A stretch of DNA of 64,000 bases, from contig JBBPEB010000002.1 of the NCBI GenBank assembly GCA_039096225.1, positions 243,501-307,500 on the forward strand, written 5' to 3'. The notes beneath the pieces were generated by a model. That model searched no databases. It was not told the origin of the DNA and saw nothing but the letters and a program-made list of their open reading frames with translations. Positions 42,404 to 58,365 of this stretch are shown here, in pieces. Each line of letters starts with the position of its first letter. Position 1 is the stretch's first letter. Source of the DNA: Blastocystis sp. Blastoise. Taxonomy: Eukaryota > Sar > Bigyra > Opalinata > Blastocystidae. The translations under genes and the position numbers were made by a program.

Positions 42404-42779
42404 TTAAATTCAACTATAAAGATAACATAATCATACAGTATTATGCTTAAAAATACATTTCTATATAATAGATCAAATAAATACTGAAAGATTCCTTACA
42501 ATAGATTAAAAAAATGCAAAGACTTGACATTCGCAGAAAAAGGATATTTTTAGAGTCACAAAAAAATGCAATTGAATAAGTGCAATTTTGGAAATATTCG
42601 CGAGAATATTTTTTGCAAGTTTTACAAAATTTTGAAAATAAATTCAATGTATCACATAATATAGAAGTTGTAAATTATTTAACAAAACACATACGAAAAG
42701 TTTTAATACAATTTTAACAAATATAAAAAAAAAAATACAAAATGAATTCATATGACTATATTATTAATTATTATTATTA

Positions 42780-44472
42780 TTATATTTGTTCATTTCGAAT
42801 AGAACCTTCATATTCTTCATTATCTAAATGATTAATAACTTCTGATGTAGTTTTATTTGAATTTGAATCAGTAGAATTACCTTGTGTTTCATTATTTTCA
42901 GATGTTATATTAGTATTTTTATTGGTAGTACTTTTACCTTCATTAGGATCCACTTCAATAACTAAATCATTATTATTAGTATCATCATCTCCTTGTTTTT
43001 CTTCATTTGATTGAGCCATTTCTCCATAATAACCAGGATTAGCATCTACACAATCTTTTAATATTAAAGTTGGTTTACCACATTTAGTAATAAACTCTTC
43101 AGTATCTGAATTCTGACCACACTATATATAACATAGAATATATATATAAATATATTAATAGTATAATATATATATAATATATTAATAGTATAATATATTA
43201 ATAGTATAATATATATATAATATATTAATAGTATAATATATATATATAGTATAATATATATATAATATATTAATAGTATAATCTATATATACAGCTTGAA
43301 TGCATCTTTGCCATTTAGTGAATTCCCTCCAACATGGCCCGCCTTTCATAAATACACACCAACCACATTCAGCTTTTTGTTTTGGTTCATTACATCTATA
43401 TATATATATATATATATATATAATTATTAATAATTATTAATAGTTGAATATAAATGAATATATTAACATATATATATATATATATATATACTTGCAATCT
43501 TGTTTATCCCATCCTCTACCTGTACAAATTGTACTATTTAACGTTATATGTTTATCAGTTAAATCAATTCCATGAATTTCAGTTTCAGGATACGTATAAT
43601 AATCTTCAACAACTTTAGTTATCTCTTTCTCCTTTAATATATAATGATTGTTCTATTTATATTATATATTATATAATATATATAATACTTTTAAATAAAT
43701 AAAAATCATCAAATAATATAATTCATTATATAATAATAAAGATATTCTATATATATATATATATATAAATAAATACTTCCATAGAGAACATTCCAGCTTT
43801 GAATGCTCTATCTACTAATAATCTTCCATAAGCTTCACTATAAGCATGAGTATCATCTTCTCCCTCACAATCTAATACTATACAAGGATATTGATATACA
43901 CTATTCACACCATGTAAATTAACCATTAAAACATTAACATGTTTATCTTGAATTAATCCAATAATATCAATTTTAACATTTTCTTGAATAAATAAAGCAT
44001 AAGAATTGCTTTCTTCATCCTTAGGATCTAAAACTAAAGTCACACGATCTGCATGTCTTCCAGGTAAAAGTTGAGGAAATTCCTTATCAAGTTTACTTAT
44101 AGATTCTTTATCAAGGAAACAAGAAATCTCCTTAACTCCTCTAAACCATGGATTATATTCCTTCAATTCAGGATCATTTTCATCATCTTCATCTTCTTCA
44201 CTTGGCCATGTTGGAGGAGGTTCTAAGGTACTCTTAGTAGATTCTTCTTTCTTTTCTTCAACTGGAATATCCTTATTTTCTTGAGCAAATGCAAGAGAAG
44301 CTAAACCTAAGCCAGCTAATGTAACTCCAGAACCAATAGAAAGTACCTTGAGCATCGAATTACTTCTTACAGCTTTCGTACTTTTCATGCTGAAGGAACG
44401 AGTCATTTGAGCAACTCTTACGAAATTTATACTACTTCTAGATAGTCTTGTTAACTTACTATATGCAAACAT
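42780..44472 (-). CDS. GCK-domain protein with mitochondrial-type presequence
   Basis: Starts at 44472. The first 35 residues (MFAYSKLTRLSRSSINFVRV...) are Arg/Ser-rich without acids, typical of an organelle presequence, followed by a hydrophobic stretch LKVLSIGSGVTLAGLGLASL and an acidic linker. After a soluble domain (VKEISCFLDKESISKLDKEF...), an exon near 43300-43400 and the next encode a GCK domain: CGWCVFMKGGPCWREFTKWQ, then a Cys pair spaced like CGKPTLILKDC and ANPGYYG. GCK is a small Cys-rich domain known from plants and protists. The C-terminus is an acidic Asn/Thr tail, TAA at 42780-42782. Four exons. The cysteine pattern recalls twin-Cys intermembrane-space proteins. Confidence 0.78.
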
Positions 44473-45621
44473 TCTAATGGCAAAGAATATAAAGACAAAT
44501 AATATATTTTTTGACTTTCTGTTTCTTTGGAAAAAAAGAAAAAATAAGAACAAAATAATCGAAAACAACCAAGGACTATTTTGTTCATTTATTTTTAAGA
44601 CTTTTTCAGTTTCGATTTTTTTTTTGTTTTTTTTCAACTATATTAGGATATATACACTGTTTATTTAGATTTTTCTGTTTATTTTGTCCTGTTTTTGAAA
44701 GAGATGCATCTTAATCAATGGGGTACTAGTTAAGAATTTCATAATTATTTTTTTATTTATCTTATATGAATAATTTTTGTTTAGAAATATACTGTGAAAT
44801 GATTTGGAATATATCAAATTATATTTGCTATCATTCAAAGACATTCTAATCAACACTTAACATTATTATTTAGAAAAACATAGAAGAGAAGCCTTTTAAA
44901 CTATGTCATAATAACTACAGTCATTTCAAATTATTATTTGAAAAATAAAATAAAGAATTCTGAATAATTGTCAATATGTTTCCTTTTCTATTAATCATGA
45001 TAAGTCTGATATAGCAGTTGATATAAGCCACATATAATAACCCGTTTAATAATTAATATTTAAGAATTAATCAAAGAATTCAAAGATACTTTCAATATTT
45101 GTGTGTTATATCATCTCTTTTATCATTATAAACTCTCTTATGCATATAGTAAGTTCGACCTGATTTCTTATAGTGACCAATGTTGATATTATACTTATAA
45201 TAGACAAAAATAAGAATTCTCTAAGAAATCTATTGATTTCATGCTTCAAATAATATTTGTTTATAATGAACAGAGTGAGCTAAGAATTTTGAAATGAAGA
45301 TCTATATAAAATTAACAAAATAGCCAACGAATCATACATAAATCTGTTCTTTTTGATCATTTTAAGTGTGTAATAGTGTTTATGTACTCTATTATATAAT
45401 TTGTGGTCAATCAACTTTTGTTTTCATCCAATAAAATCATTTTAACCTACAAATGATAAATAAATATTAAAAAATGGAGATTTTTCTTTTTAGGAGAGAT
45501 AGAAAAGAAAACCGAGGGAAATCTTGTTAGCGTGTTTAAAATATTTTTGGATTATTTACTATAGTGTATGTTAATAATAGTAAATTTATTGTTTTATCTT
45601 CTTTAGATTAGTGATTTGAGT
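44473..45621. other. Divergent intergenic region, 1.1 kb
   Basis: Between the starts of the GCK protein and the cullin, so it carries both promoters. No gene, repeat or RNA seen. Confidence 0.55.
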
Positions 45622-47242
45622 ATGGAAATTGAACAATCAAAAGAAAAGAACGATCAGTATGCTTTAGAATCAATTCAAGGTATTCTGAATAATCACTTAA
45701 CTATTATTTTTTTCATGTTTATAGTTGAGAGTATCGATAAGAAACAACTAGAGACCCATACATGGAAATTATTAGAATCAGCTGTTAACTGTTTTTTCAA
45801 GAATGAGACCTTTGAAGGCTCTTATGCAGACATTCTACGTGTATGTTCTTATAGTTTATTTAGGTTGTTTGATTTATGTTTCTATTCAGTTTAATCAAGT
45901 CATTTTTATTATTTATTCATATTTATAGTCTCTATATGTTCTCAGTTATTCTGGTTCTCTTGACTCATTTTATAATCAACTGAAAGTATATTATAGTAAT
46001 GATCATATGAGAATATTTTTATATATTTTTTTATCAATTGAAACTATTTTTCTTTATATGTAGAACAATTTAGAGTCCAATATACAAATAATCATTAGAA
46101 CCCTCAATGACGCAACTGAAGAGCCTCATGAATTCATTCGATTTGTAATTATTTTATATTATTAAAAATATTAATTATTAATTATTATGATTATATAGTT
46201 AGAAAATACTTGGGTGTCATTTTATAAGACAATATTAAAAATAAGAGAAATTATTATTCATTTTGATCATCTCTATTGTATTAATGTTTTACAGTATGCA
46301 TATATATTGTTTTATTATTATTATATTATTAATATATAAATATGTTAATTTATTGTTATTATATATATATATATATTTTATTATTATTATTAACATATAT
46401 ATATTATTATTTATTATTATTAATATATATAGTACTTCTTTCATTACTCTATGTCTTTCTTTTTGGACAGATGTATTTAATAATTTCCCATTATTAAAGA
46501 ATAAAGTATATAATATAATATAATATAATAATATAATATATATTATATATATATATAGATTTATATATGTTTATTAACCCTTCTTAAAGAAGATCGAGAT
46601 GGAAAACGTGTAGATATTAATGTATATAGTAAATGTATTGATATGCTTATTAAAATGGACATATATTCACGGGAATTCGAACCCAAACTTTTAGAAGATA
46701 CAGGTATATATATTTATTTATTTCAATTATTTTGGATCTACTAAAGTGAATTATATATATTATTATTATGTATATAGGAGAGTATTATATTGAGGAGAGT
46801 GATCGTTTAGTAGACGCAGGAGATATTAATATATATATATCCACATTCCTCAAACGTATTCAACAAGTATTATATATACATATATATTATTTATTAGTAA
46901 TATACTATATATATAAATAGGAAGAGGATCACAGTAGAATACTATTCCAAAACTCCTCTTTTGAATCCCTCATTTCTGTTGTAGAAGATAAATTTATTAA
47001 AATTCCTCATGATTTTGTTATTAAGAAAGGTATATATATATATTATTATTATTATTATATAGGTTTACCTTTATTATTACAAAATAATGATTTTGAGAAA
47101 GCTAGAGTTCTGTATATATATATATATAATCTACTTATATATAGATATACTTATTGTGAGAAATTAGATTTGACAAATGAATTGAAAGATACTGCTTGTA
47201 GATATATTATTGTATATATATATTATTATTGTTGTTTATTAT

Positions 47243-47277
<35 letters not shown>

Positions 47278-47459
47278 AGGGGTGCTTATGAATTAGATCA
47301 TTGTACTACAACTCTCTCTCTTATTAAGGCTCTTATTAATCTACATAGTTTATATAAGTTATTATATAAGGAATGTTTCCAAGAAAACAGTTCGATGTCA
47401 ATATCTTTATCTGCCGCTCTCTCTGAAGTTATTAACAGAGATAATAAGCTGTATATATA

Positions 47460-47527
<68 letters not shown>

Positions 47528-49069
47528 TATATATAGAGTAGCTGAAGTTATTTCTATATATATACATTCCCTTGTTTCTTCTCTTCCCTTAATGTCTAAT
47601 AATGATGTTATATCCTTCAATAAGAACGCAAAGAAACAAGAATTATCGGATAAAATTAACAGTCCTTCTTTTATTGAGGGTATTAATAATATACTCCCTG
47701 TATATAAATACTTAAATAATAAAGATTATTTCGAATCCTTCTATAAAATATATCTTGCAAAAAGACTCGTTATTGGTATATGTTTATATATATATTAGTT
47801 AATTATCTATTACAATATTCATTTTTTATTTATTATCAACTATATATATATATATATATATATTATTCATATATATTGTTTATAATTCTATATTCCTGTG
47901 ATTCTTAAGGTTCTTATGGTCATTTTCTTGCGGAACGATATATTATTCAGAGCATAAATGAATGTGTTGGAGGAAGAAATACTGTTTCTCTGACGCACAT
48001 GCTTGAAGATCTTGATAAATCTATTACTATACGAAAAGAATTTCAATATATATACAATCCTTCTATTCCTATCAATATTACTGTAATCTCTAAAGGTATG
48101 TGGCCTGATTATTCAGAGATTGAATGTGAAATCCCGCGGGAATTCTCTGATTTTGAGGATCGTTTCTTACAATATCATAAGAGTGCTCATAAAGATCGAA
48201 ATATCTCATTTATTCACGGGGATTCCTTTGTTTATGTTGATATGACCTTTAAGAAAGTATATATATATAACTAAAACTTTGATTTTAATCTATATATATA
48301 TATATATTCCTTTTATTTCTAGAATTGTTACCATTTATATTGTAGTATGTTTCAATATAATATACTAAAGTTATTTACTACTAATAAGAGTTGTAGTTAT
48401 AAAGATATTGAAACTATTGTTAAAATGGGTATATATATATATATTCAATTATATATTATATTATATTATATTATATTATATTATATTATATTATATTATA
48501 TTATATTATATATATAGAGGATGCTCTTCTTGTTCCTTGTTTAACGTCCCTCGTTACGAAAGGCATTCTTGTCACTCAAGATAACGTATATATATATATA
48601 TATAGTATATTATATCATATAATAGTATATCGCATAATATATAATATTATATATATAGAATATGACTATAACTAAAGATTCTATATTTACATTTAATTCT
48701 TCTTTCCCTCCTTCAGAATCTCTTATTAATCTAGATAGTATTGAAATCGAAAAACATAAAACGACCAAAGTAACTGAACAATCTTTATTCCATTCCCTCC
48801 AAATTCAAATTGACGCGGGAATTGTTCGTATTGTGAAATCTAAAAAAGTTATTTCATATTCACTCTTGTGTCAAGAACTCAAAAATTCACTTCTTTTTAC
48901 ACCTGACGTATATATATATATATATTTTTATATATTAATATTTAATTAATTATATATATATATTAATTTATAGCCTGCAAAGATAAAAGAACGAGTAGAA
49001 ATGTTAATTAACCGTGAATATTTATCAAGAGATCCTAATAGTCCAGATCTTTTATGTTATCAAAATTAA
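45622..49069 (+). CDS. Cullin, scaffold of a RING ubiquitin ligase
   Basis: ATG at 45622 (MEIEQSKEKNDQYALESIQ), TAA at 49067-49069. About 19 exons, among the most intron-dense genes here. N-terminal cullin repeats are recognisable in DFVIKKGLPLLLQNN-type helices and INSPSFIEGINNILPVYKYL. The cullin homology region includes NKDYFESFYKIYLAKRL, a conserved cullin signature, then MLEDLDKSITI, WPDYSEIECEIPREFSDFED and YHLYCSMFQYNILKLF. The C-terminal Nedd8 domain reads SLFHSLQIQIDAGIVRIVKS, whose IVRIVK lysine is the expected neddylation site, and ends LINREYLSRDPNSPDLLCYQN. Length and order fit CUL1/CUL3-type proteins; the subtype is not resolved. Four CGGGAAT-type words lie in its exons. Confidence 0.9.
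47460..47527 (+). repeat. (ATT)n microsatellite in a cullin intron
   Basis: About 22 ATT units fill the intron after the exon ending INRDNKL; the flanks are short TATA stretches. Confidence 0.92.
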
Positions 49070-49776
49070 ACACTCTATTTTTTTATTATTCTTTTCTTTT
49101 ACTATATATATATATATAATATTATTTATAAACTATTCAATTATTTATCTTTACTTTCTATATTTGTATTGTTTATATACATATAAAATAAGCTACAAAT
49201 AATATACCATATAAATTCTTTTGAGTAATTCTTCATTTTCTTTTAAATTATTGAATATATTGACTATTACTCTTTGAATACTAAATGAAATAGTATATTC
49301 TTATTACTACCACATTTCTTTTATTTCGTAAGCGTGAATTACCTCAATATTGACATGGTTTCACTCAATACTGTCATTTTTCATAAAACATCAATTAACT
49401 TGAAACTAGTTCTCAAATTGATTTCAGGAACATCTCTCAATAATATCAAATAAATCCTAATTCACCAATATCAATAATTCGATTCGATTGTTCTGAACGA
49501 TGGTCAATACAAATGAATAAGCATCCTAGATCCTGAGATATAGCTCTGACACAATTAATTTCAGTTTTTACAACTCATTTATAACATTATAGTAGAAATG
49601 ATTCAAAGACCAAAATACATATGACACAATACGAAGGAAAACGGTTGTTTCAAAAAGTCATTTGCTCACAGATTTACGGGAATGCATATGAAATCAGAGA
49701 AATCTGCTATTTTTAGAAAAAGAAGAGAATAGAATTTTTATTTTTTTATTCATATAAATTATTATCTAAATACAAT
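49070..49776. other. Intergenic, 0.7 kb
   Basis: Between cullin and the UBL-repeat gene, same orientation. CGGGAAT lies at 49677, 100 bases before the downstream start codon. No gene seen. Confidence 0.55.
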
Positions 49777-50713
49777 ATGGCTACTAAATTATTATTAACT
49801 CTCGATGCTAAGTTTACTACTGTTGATGACAACGAAACTTTCCATGATTTAAAGATCATGTCCGACAGAACTGTTGCTGATGTACGTATAATTCCTTTAA
49901 TACTTCCTTTGAAACCTATCTAATCATTATCTCTATCAATATATATAGATGTTTAAACTCATCTGCGGTCAATTAGGTATTGCTCATGATTCTCCCATCA
50001 AAGTGTCTGTTAACGATACTATTTATCATGCCGACGATACCAGAACTCTTAAAGAAGCTGGTATTGAAAGTGATGATTTCGTCAATGTTGATGTTTTAAA
50101 GAGAGGTGGTACCACTATTCCTCCTCAAGTTACCTTTATGGATTTATATAATGCTCTTGGTGATAAATTACGTACTATGACATTCAATGAACAAGAAGGT
50201 ATAGAATTAATTGTTATTATTATTTATCATTATTTATTATTGTTATTACTCTTATTATTATTATTATTTTTATTATTTATTATTATTTTATAGCTGCTCC
50301 TAAGACTGAAGCTACTTCTAAGTCTGAAGAAACTAAACAAGAAGATACTCCTGCTGCTTCTACTCCTGCTCCTGCTCCTGCTTCAACTGGATTTAAAGTA
50401 TCTTTTGGTTCTAAACCTACTGCTGCTCCTGCTCCTGCTCCTGCTCCTGCACCTGCTTCTACTGGATTTAAAGTATCTTTTGGTTCTAAACCTGCTGCTT
50501 CTACTCCTGCTCCTGCACCTGCTTCAACTGGATTTAAAGTATCTTTTGGTTCTAAACCTACTGCTGCTCCTGCTCCTGCTCCTGCTCCTGCACCTGCTTC
50601 TACTGGATTTAAAGTATCTTTTGGTTCTAAACCTACTGCTGCTCCTGCTCCTGCTCCTGCTCCTGCACCTGCTTCTACTGGATTTAAAGTATCTTTTGGT
50701 TCTAAACCTACTG

Positions 50714-50748
<35 letters not shown>

Positions 50749-50853
50749 TCAACTGGATTTAAAGTATCTTTTGGTTCTAAACCTACTGCTGCTCCTGCTG
50801 CTGCTCCTGCTTCTCCTGCTCCCACTTCTACTGGATTTAAAGTTAAATTTTAA
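49777..50853 (+). CDS. Ubiquitin-like N-terminal domain plus FG-type repeat tail
   Basis: ATG at 49777, three exons, TAA at 50851-50853. The first ~90 residues (MATKLLLTLDAKFTTVDDNE, TVADMFKLICGQLGIAHDSP, then DDTRTLKEAGIESDDFVNV) have the strand-strand-helix-strand rhythm of a ubiquitin-like fold. A short linker follows, then six tandem units of 66-75 bases encoding STGFKVSFGSKP(T/A)A plus (PA)n, and a truncated seventh (TGFKVKF). The repeated F...FG resembles nucleoporin FxFG repeats, but Pro-Ala spacers are unusual for those. The gene is richer in GC and in C-ending codons than its neighbours, suggesting strong expression. I cannot assign a family. Frames on the opposite strand are repeat shadows. 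Confidence 0.7.
50387..50835 (+). repeat. Coding tandem repeat, 66-75 bp units, six copies plus a partial
   Basis: Each unit starts ACTGGATTTAAAGTATCTTT and ends in a variable run of CCTGCT. Length differs only in the number of Pro-Ala codons, consistent with slippage. Confidence 0.92.
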
Positions 50854-51663
50854 ATGCATTTCAACTATATACGTTATCTAGTTTATCTCCTTTTTTTTTA
50901 CATTACAATGTTTTCATAATTTTGATTTTTTTGTCTTCTTTTCCCTAAATTTATTGTTTTGTTTTATTATTTGTGTCTTTTAGCTTAATAATTAGAAGAA
51001 TCTAGCTTATCTATAAAGTATAAATTTTTGAAAAATTATTTCATAGATACTAAAGAATCAATAATTTTATTATAAAACCTTTATAATCATAAATTATATA
51101 TTAACATTATTCAATGATATTTTTAAATAAATATATTTGTTTTTATATAAATTGATTATTCTTACTCTTAGTAGAGTATTATTCTTTGTATAATATATGA
51201 AATAACTGCATAGATTTTCAATCACATAGACTAAAAGCATTTACGACATACATACCAAATGAGTTTCTTCACATAGAATATCATTTAAAATACGAGAATA
51301 AAGATAATGCGAGAATTTATTCATAATCTAATTCTATTTCTATATTATGATTTTTCACAAGAATTGGATTCATTTAGCTTTCATCATTCCTCTTGTATCT
51401 TCTGCTAATATATTCATATAAATGGAAGAAGAATACTTATAAAATGGAATATGATAATTATGAAATAACTATCAGTACGTGTTTTCTTATATCAACAAAT
51501 AACATAGACCCTAATGACACCATAAATAACTATTTTCTGAATGCAACAAGATTGTGTTTTCCACATATAGTTCCATTTCATAAATAATTTCTCCGTTTTC
51601 CCTTTTCTAAAAATCATTTATTGAATCAAAACATTTTTTTTTTCTGTTTTTTACTGAATAAGA
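50854..51663. other. Intergenic, 0.8 kb
   Basis: No supported gene; a 64-codon open frame at 51393-51587 has no family features, and sits directly upstream of the legumain start. Confidence 0.5.
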
Positions 51664-52631
51664 ATGAATTACTTAGTAGTTGCTCTTTTGTGTCTTGCAT
51701 GTGTAGTCTCTGCAGATAAATGGGTTGTTTTAGTTAGTGGAAATGATAATTTTTCTAATTATTGTATTACTTCAACTATTTGTCGTGGATATGCTTTAGC
51801 CACTCGTAATGGAATTCCTAGAGATCATATCGTTTATCTTTCACCCATTGATAATTTCTATGGTCCAATGAATATCTATCCTGGTAAGATGTTCACTAAG
51901 AATTCTACAGACGGCTTACCTGAAGATTATGGTGCTGAATGTTACGAATATATCGATTACAACGAAGAAACGATTACTCCTGCTCTCTTTATGAATGTAC
52001 TATCTGGAAATGCCGAAGCTATTACAAAAGCTACTGGTATTGAAAAACCTAAGGTCGTTCAATCTAATGAAGAAGATACTATTTTTGTTTATTACATGGA
52101 TCACGGTAGTCCTGGTTTATGCCAAGTTGTTGATGGCCTTTTAACTGAAGATGTTCTTATGAAAACTATTCAACAAATGCATGATAATAAAAAGTATTAT
52201 AATTATTTATATATTCTATATATCTATTCATCTATTTTTTATATATATATTTTATTTATTTTTTTTATATAATATATCTATTCATCTATTTTTTATATAT
52301 AGTATATCTATTAATAAATATAGTTTCTTTATTTAAAAGATATATATATATGTATATAGATATAATAAATTAGTATTTTATTTTGAAGCTTGTTATTCTG
52401 GTTCTATGTTCACAAATTTACCTAAAGGATTAAATGTATATGCTTTTACGGGTGCTGATGATAGACATTCTTCTTGGATGAGTTTCTGTCCTCCGTACGA
52501 TAAAGTAAATAATGTTACGATGCACACGTGCCTTTCTGCCTATTATGATGATGAATGGGAAGATTATGTCGAAGAAGTATAAAATTTGATAATATTTTTT
52601 TTTATATTTTTATATATTTATAATAATAATA

Positions 52632-52663
<32 letters not shown>

Positions 52664-53352
52664 ATTATATTTCTACAGAAAGGTACTAAAATATCTCATA
52701 ATGATTTATGGAAATTATCTCACGACCATATTGCTCTTAAAACTGATCAGAATGTGTCACAATTTGGAGATATTGACACTGTAGGCAAAGATTTATTATC
52801 TGAATATTTTGGGGAAAAAGCTGAAAATTTTCGTTCACCTATGTTTAATCGTATATATACCATAAATAAAACTATGTTAATTTTCTATAATTCTTATTAT
52901 TTTATTGTTTTAAATATTTTTCTTTTTTTAATGTTATATTAACATAATATTATTCTATATATGATATAAATATACAGAAACCCGTGGATCATATAAATAT
53001 TGCTGATGTTCCCGTTCATCTTGCTAAATGGAACTTGATTCGTTCTGATAAACAATCAAATAATAGAAATCAATTTGAAGATCAATTAAAAGAAGCTGTT
53101 GAAAAGGATATTAGAAGAGAAATTTATGTTAGTAGACTCGTTAGCAAAGCTCTTGATGAACAACAAGTTGAGAAAGCTATGAAATTTAAAAATAATGCTA
53201 ATTCTCAATGTGTTTATCATCTCACAAAAGAATTTGTTCGTCAATGTAAATATGAACTCCCATTCAGAGAAGAACATGTCAACGCTCTTCACTATCTTTG
53301 CTCTCAATTATCTATTGAAGAAATCGACAAACATATGAATTTCGTCTGCTAA
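51664..53352 (+). CDS. Legumain-like asparaginyl endopeptidase (peptidase C13)
   Basis: Vacuolar or lysosomal cysteine protease. ATG at 51664 with signal peptide MNYLVVALLCLACVVSA; TAA at 53350-53352; four exons. The fold matches legumain: KWVVLVSGNDNFSNY, RNGIPRDHIVYLSP, GLPEDYGAE (family GVPKDYTGE), VLSGNAEA, catalytic His in YYMDHGSPG, catalytic Cys in FYFEACYSGSM, then VYAFTGADDRHSS. The C-terminal prodomain (helical, Cys-containing, last exon) is present, so this is legumain rather than GPI8. The family's conserved RHQAD motif after NY, which contributes the S1-pocket Arg in human legumain, is replaced here by CITST, so substrate preference may differ. Confidence 0.9.
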
Positions 53353-53790
53353 AAGTAAATTATTTTATAACTTGTCTTTTAAAAGAACGATTGCTTTGTT
53401 TATATTTTTTTTTAAACAAATGAGTATAACTTCATAACAATATATCGCAAATTATTACGATCATTGTAAATTTTTAAGTCTGAATTAATAGCAATCGTTT
53501 AGAGAATTATATATATAATATGTAAATAAAATTAGGAACAAATTATGCTAGTTTCTATCATTAACTGATAATGATTCAACGTTTCTTTGTATTCTGAAAT
53601 TCTTATATAGGTAATAAATTTTATTTAAATGATTGATCATATTTTCATAAATTGTAATGTCTCAGAAGTTGTGTAAATAAGAACAATAATTTGAAAAATA
53701 AATAAAAAAAAAAAAAAATTATTCTCTAAAAATTTAAAAATATTCGTGATTACTGAATAAAAGTGAGATTATTTTTGTGTTTTTTCTTTC
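53353..53790. other. Intergenic, 0.4 kb
   Basis: Short AT-rich gap between two genes of the same orientation; an A-run near 53705. Nothing else seen. Confidence 0.55.
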
Positions 53791-56438
<2,648 letters not shown>

Positions 56439-56990
56439 GAATAATTATATGATATTTTTATTTTCACTTATTATTAATATGATATTTTCTTTTTTTCCTA
56501 TTTTCTATTTTCATTATTTTTTTTTTTTATTTTTATTTTTACATTCTTTTTCCTCTTTTTTTTATTATTTATTTATTTAATTATTGAAAGAATATTATTA
56601 TTCTATTTTATGATATGTGAACTGATATCGTAACAAATAAGTTCAAATATTAAAAAGTTTGTTGCTATTGTATTATAAAGAAAAGGTTGATAAAAATAAT
56701 AATAGTCTTTTTATATATACTATTATTTAACAGTTTATGTTAATAGCTTATCAAAATAGAATATTTTTTATACATTAATTGACCATATATTTAAAACAAA
56801 CTAGTTTTGATTTAGGTATATATATATAAATAGAAAGAAGCTAAAATATAAAATCGTACAAGATTAATAACGCAATAAAAATAAAAAAAATAAAATAAAA
56901 TACAATAAAGAAATTATATGAAAACGCTAGATAATTTATAAATAATGAATTATTTATATATTAATTAAATATCTATATAAATTATTCAGT
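56439..56990. other. Convergent intergenic spacer, 0.55 kb
   Basis: T-rich just after the coiled-coil gene stop (about 56500-56560), as expected of a 3' flank. No gene. Confidence 0.55.
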
Positions 56991-57853
56991 TTAATTTAAT
57001 TTCCATCCCTCAGTAGGCACGTGAGGCTTGAATCCCCAAATAGAAGCAGGAGTTTCAGGTTTTTCTTCAACTACAGGTGTTTCAGGAACAGTAATAGTTT
57101 CCGCAGGTTCTACAGTTTCCACAGGTTCTACGGGTTTAGGAGCAGGTTCAGGAACACTAATAGTTTCCTCTTTTGGTTTCTCTTCTACGACAATAGGTTC
57201 AGAAGGTTGTTCTATAGGTTTGGCGGGCTCAGTGGCGGGAACTTCTTTGTGTTCCGATCCATAAGCAAGATCTTCTTCAATTGCTTTATCTATAGAAGCC
57301 ATAACCTATATATATAGGTATATATATAGTTACATAAAGTTATATATATAGTTATATATAATTATATATAGGTATATATATAGGTATATATATACAATAG
57401 CTTGAGAGGGGAGTTGACGACAAACGGTGGCGAGATAATTAATAAATTGAGGAGCAGAAACTAATTCATACTATACATATGTATATAATATACAGAATAT
57501 ATATATATAGAATATTAATATATATATATATATATACTTCTTTGGTCTTTAATTTTTCAACAAGGAAACCTTCTTCAGCAGGTGCAACTATATAGTAATA
57601 TAATTATAAAGTTATATATAGTTATATATATATATAGTTATATATATATATAGTTATATATAATTATAAAGATATATATACCTGATTGATAGAGGGAATT
57701 ACAGAAGTTTTTAATAAAAGGAGAAGAAGAAAATTGAGCTTTTGATTGTGTTTCCATCTATATATATATATAATAAAGATATATATATATATATATATAT
57801 ATACGTCTCTAAATAAGTCAATAATATCCTTCATACGAATATAGGCCTTACCA

Positions 57854-57905
<52 letters not shown>

Positions 57906-58215
57906 TGTGTCTATATACCCATAGTCACATATTTAGCATTAAAGAAGTTGATACCCTCCTGAAGCGCGAAATCAGTCATGGGACTAATATTATAAAGACG
58001 TTCTCCCTAGGGGAATATATATAAGTATATATAATAATATATAAGTATATATAATATATATAAGTATATATAATAATATATAAGTATATATAAAGATATA
58101 TAAAGATATATAAAGATATATAAAGATATATATACAATAACATAGATATAGACATCTGGAGTTACTTTAGAGATTGATGATAAATAGGAATACATTACTT
58201 GACTTGACATAAGCT

Positions 58216-58260
<45 letters not shown>

Positions 58261-58315
58261 TTGATCATCAAATTCATCTTCAGGAAGTGGAGTATACTAT
58301 ATATAGAATAATGAT

Positions 58316-58365
<50 letters not shown>

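Noticed and set aside
50283-50881. Long Gly/Ala-rich (minus) and Leu-rich (plus) open frames over the UBL-repeat gene
   Set aside because: Shadows of the coding tandem repeat in other frames; the FKVSFGSKP frame is spliced in frame to a plausible N-terminal domain.
51393-51587. 64-codon open frame upstream of legumain
   Set aside because: No recognisable features, and codon use resembles intergenic sequence.
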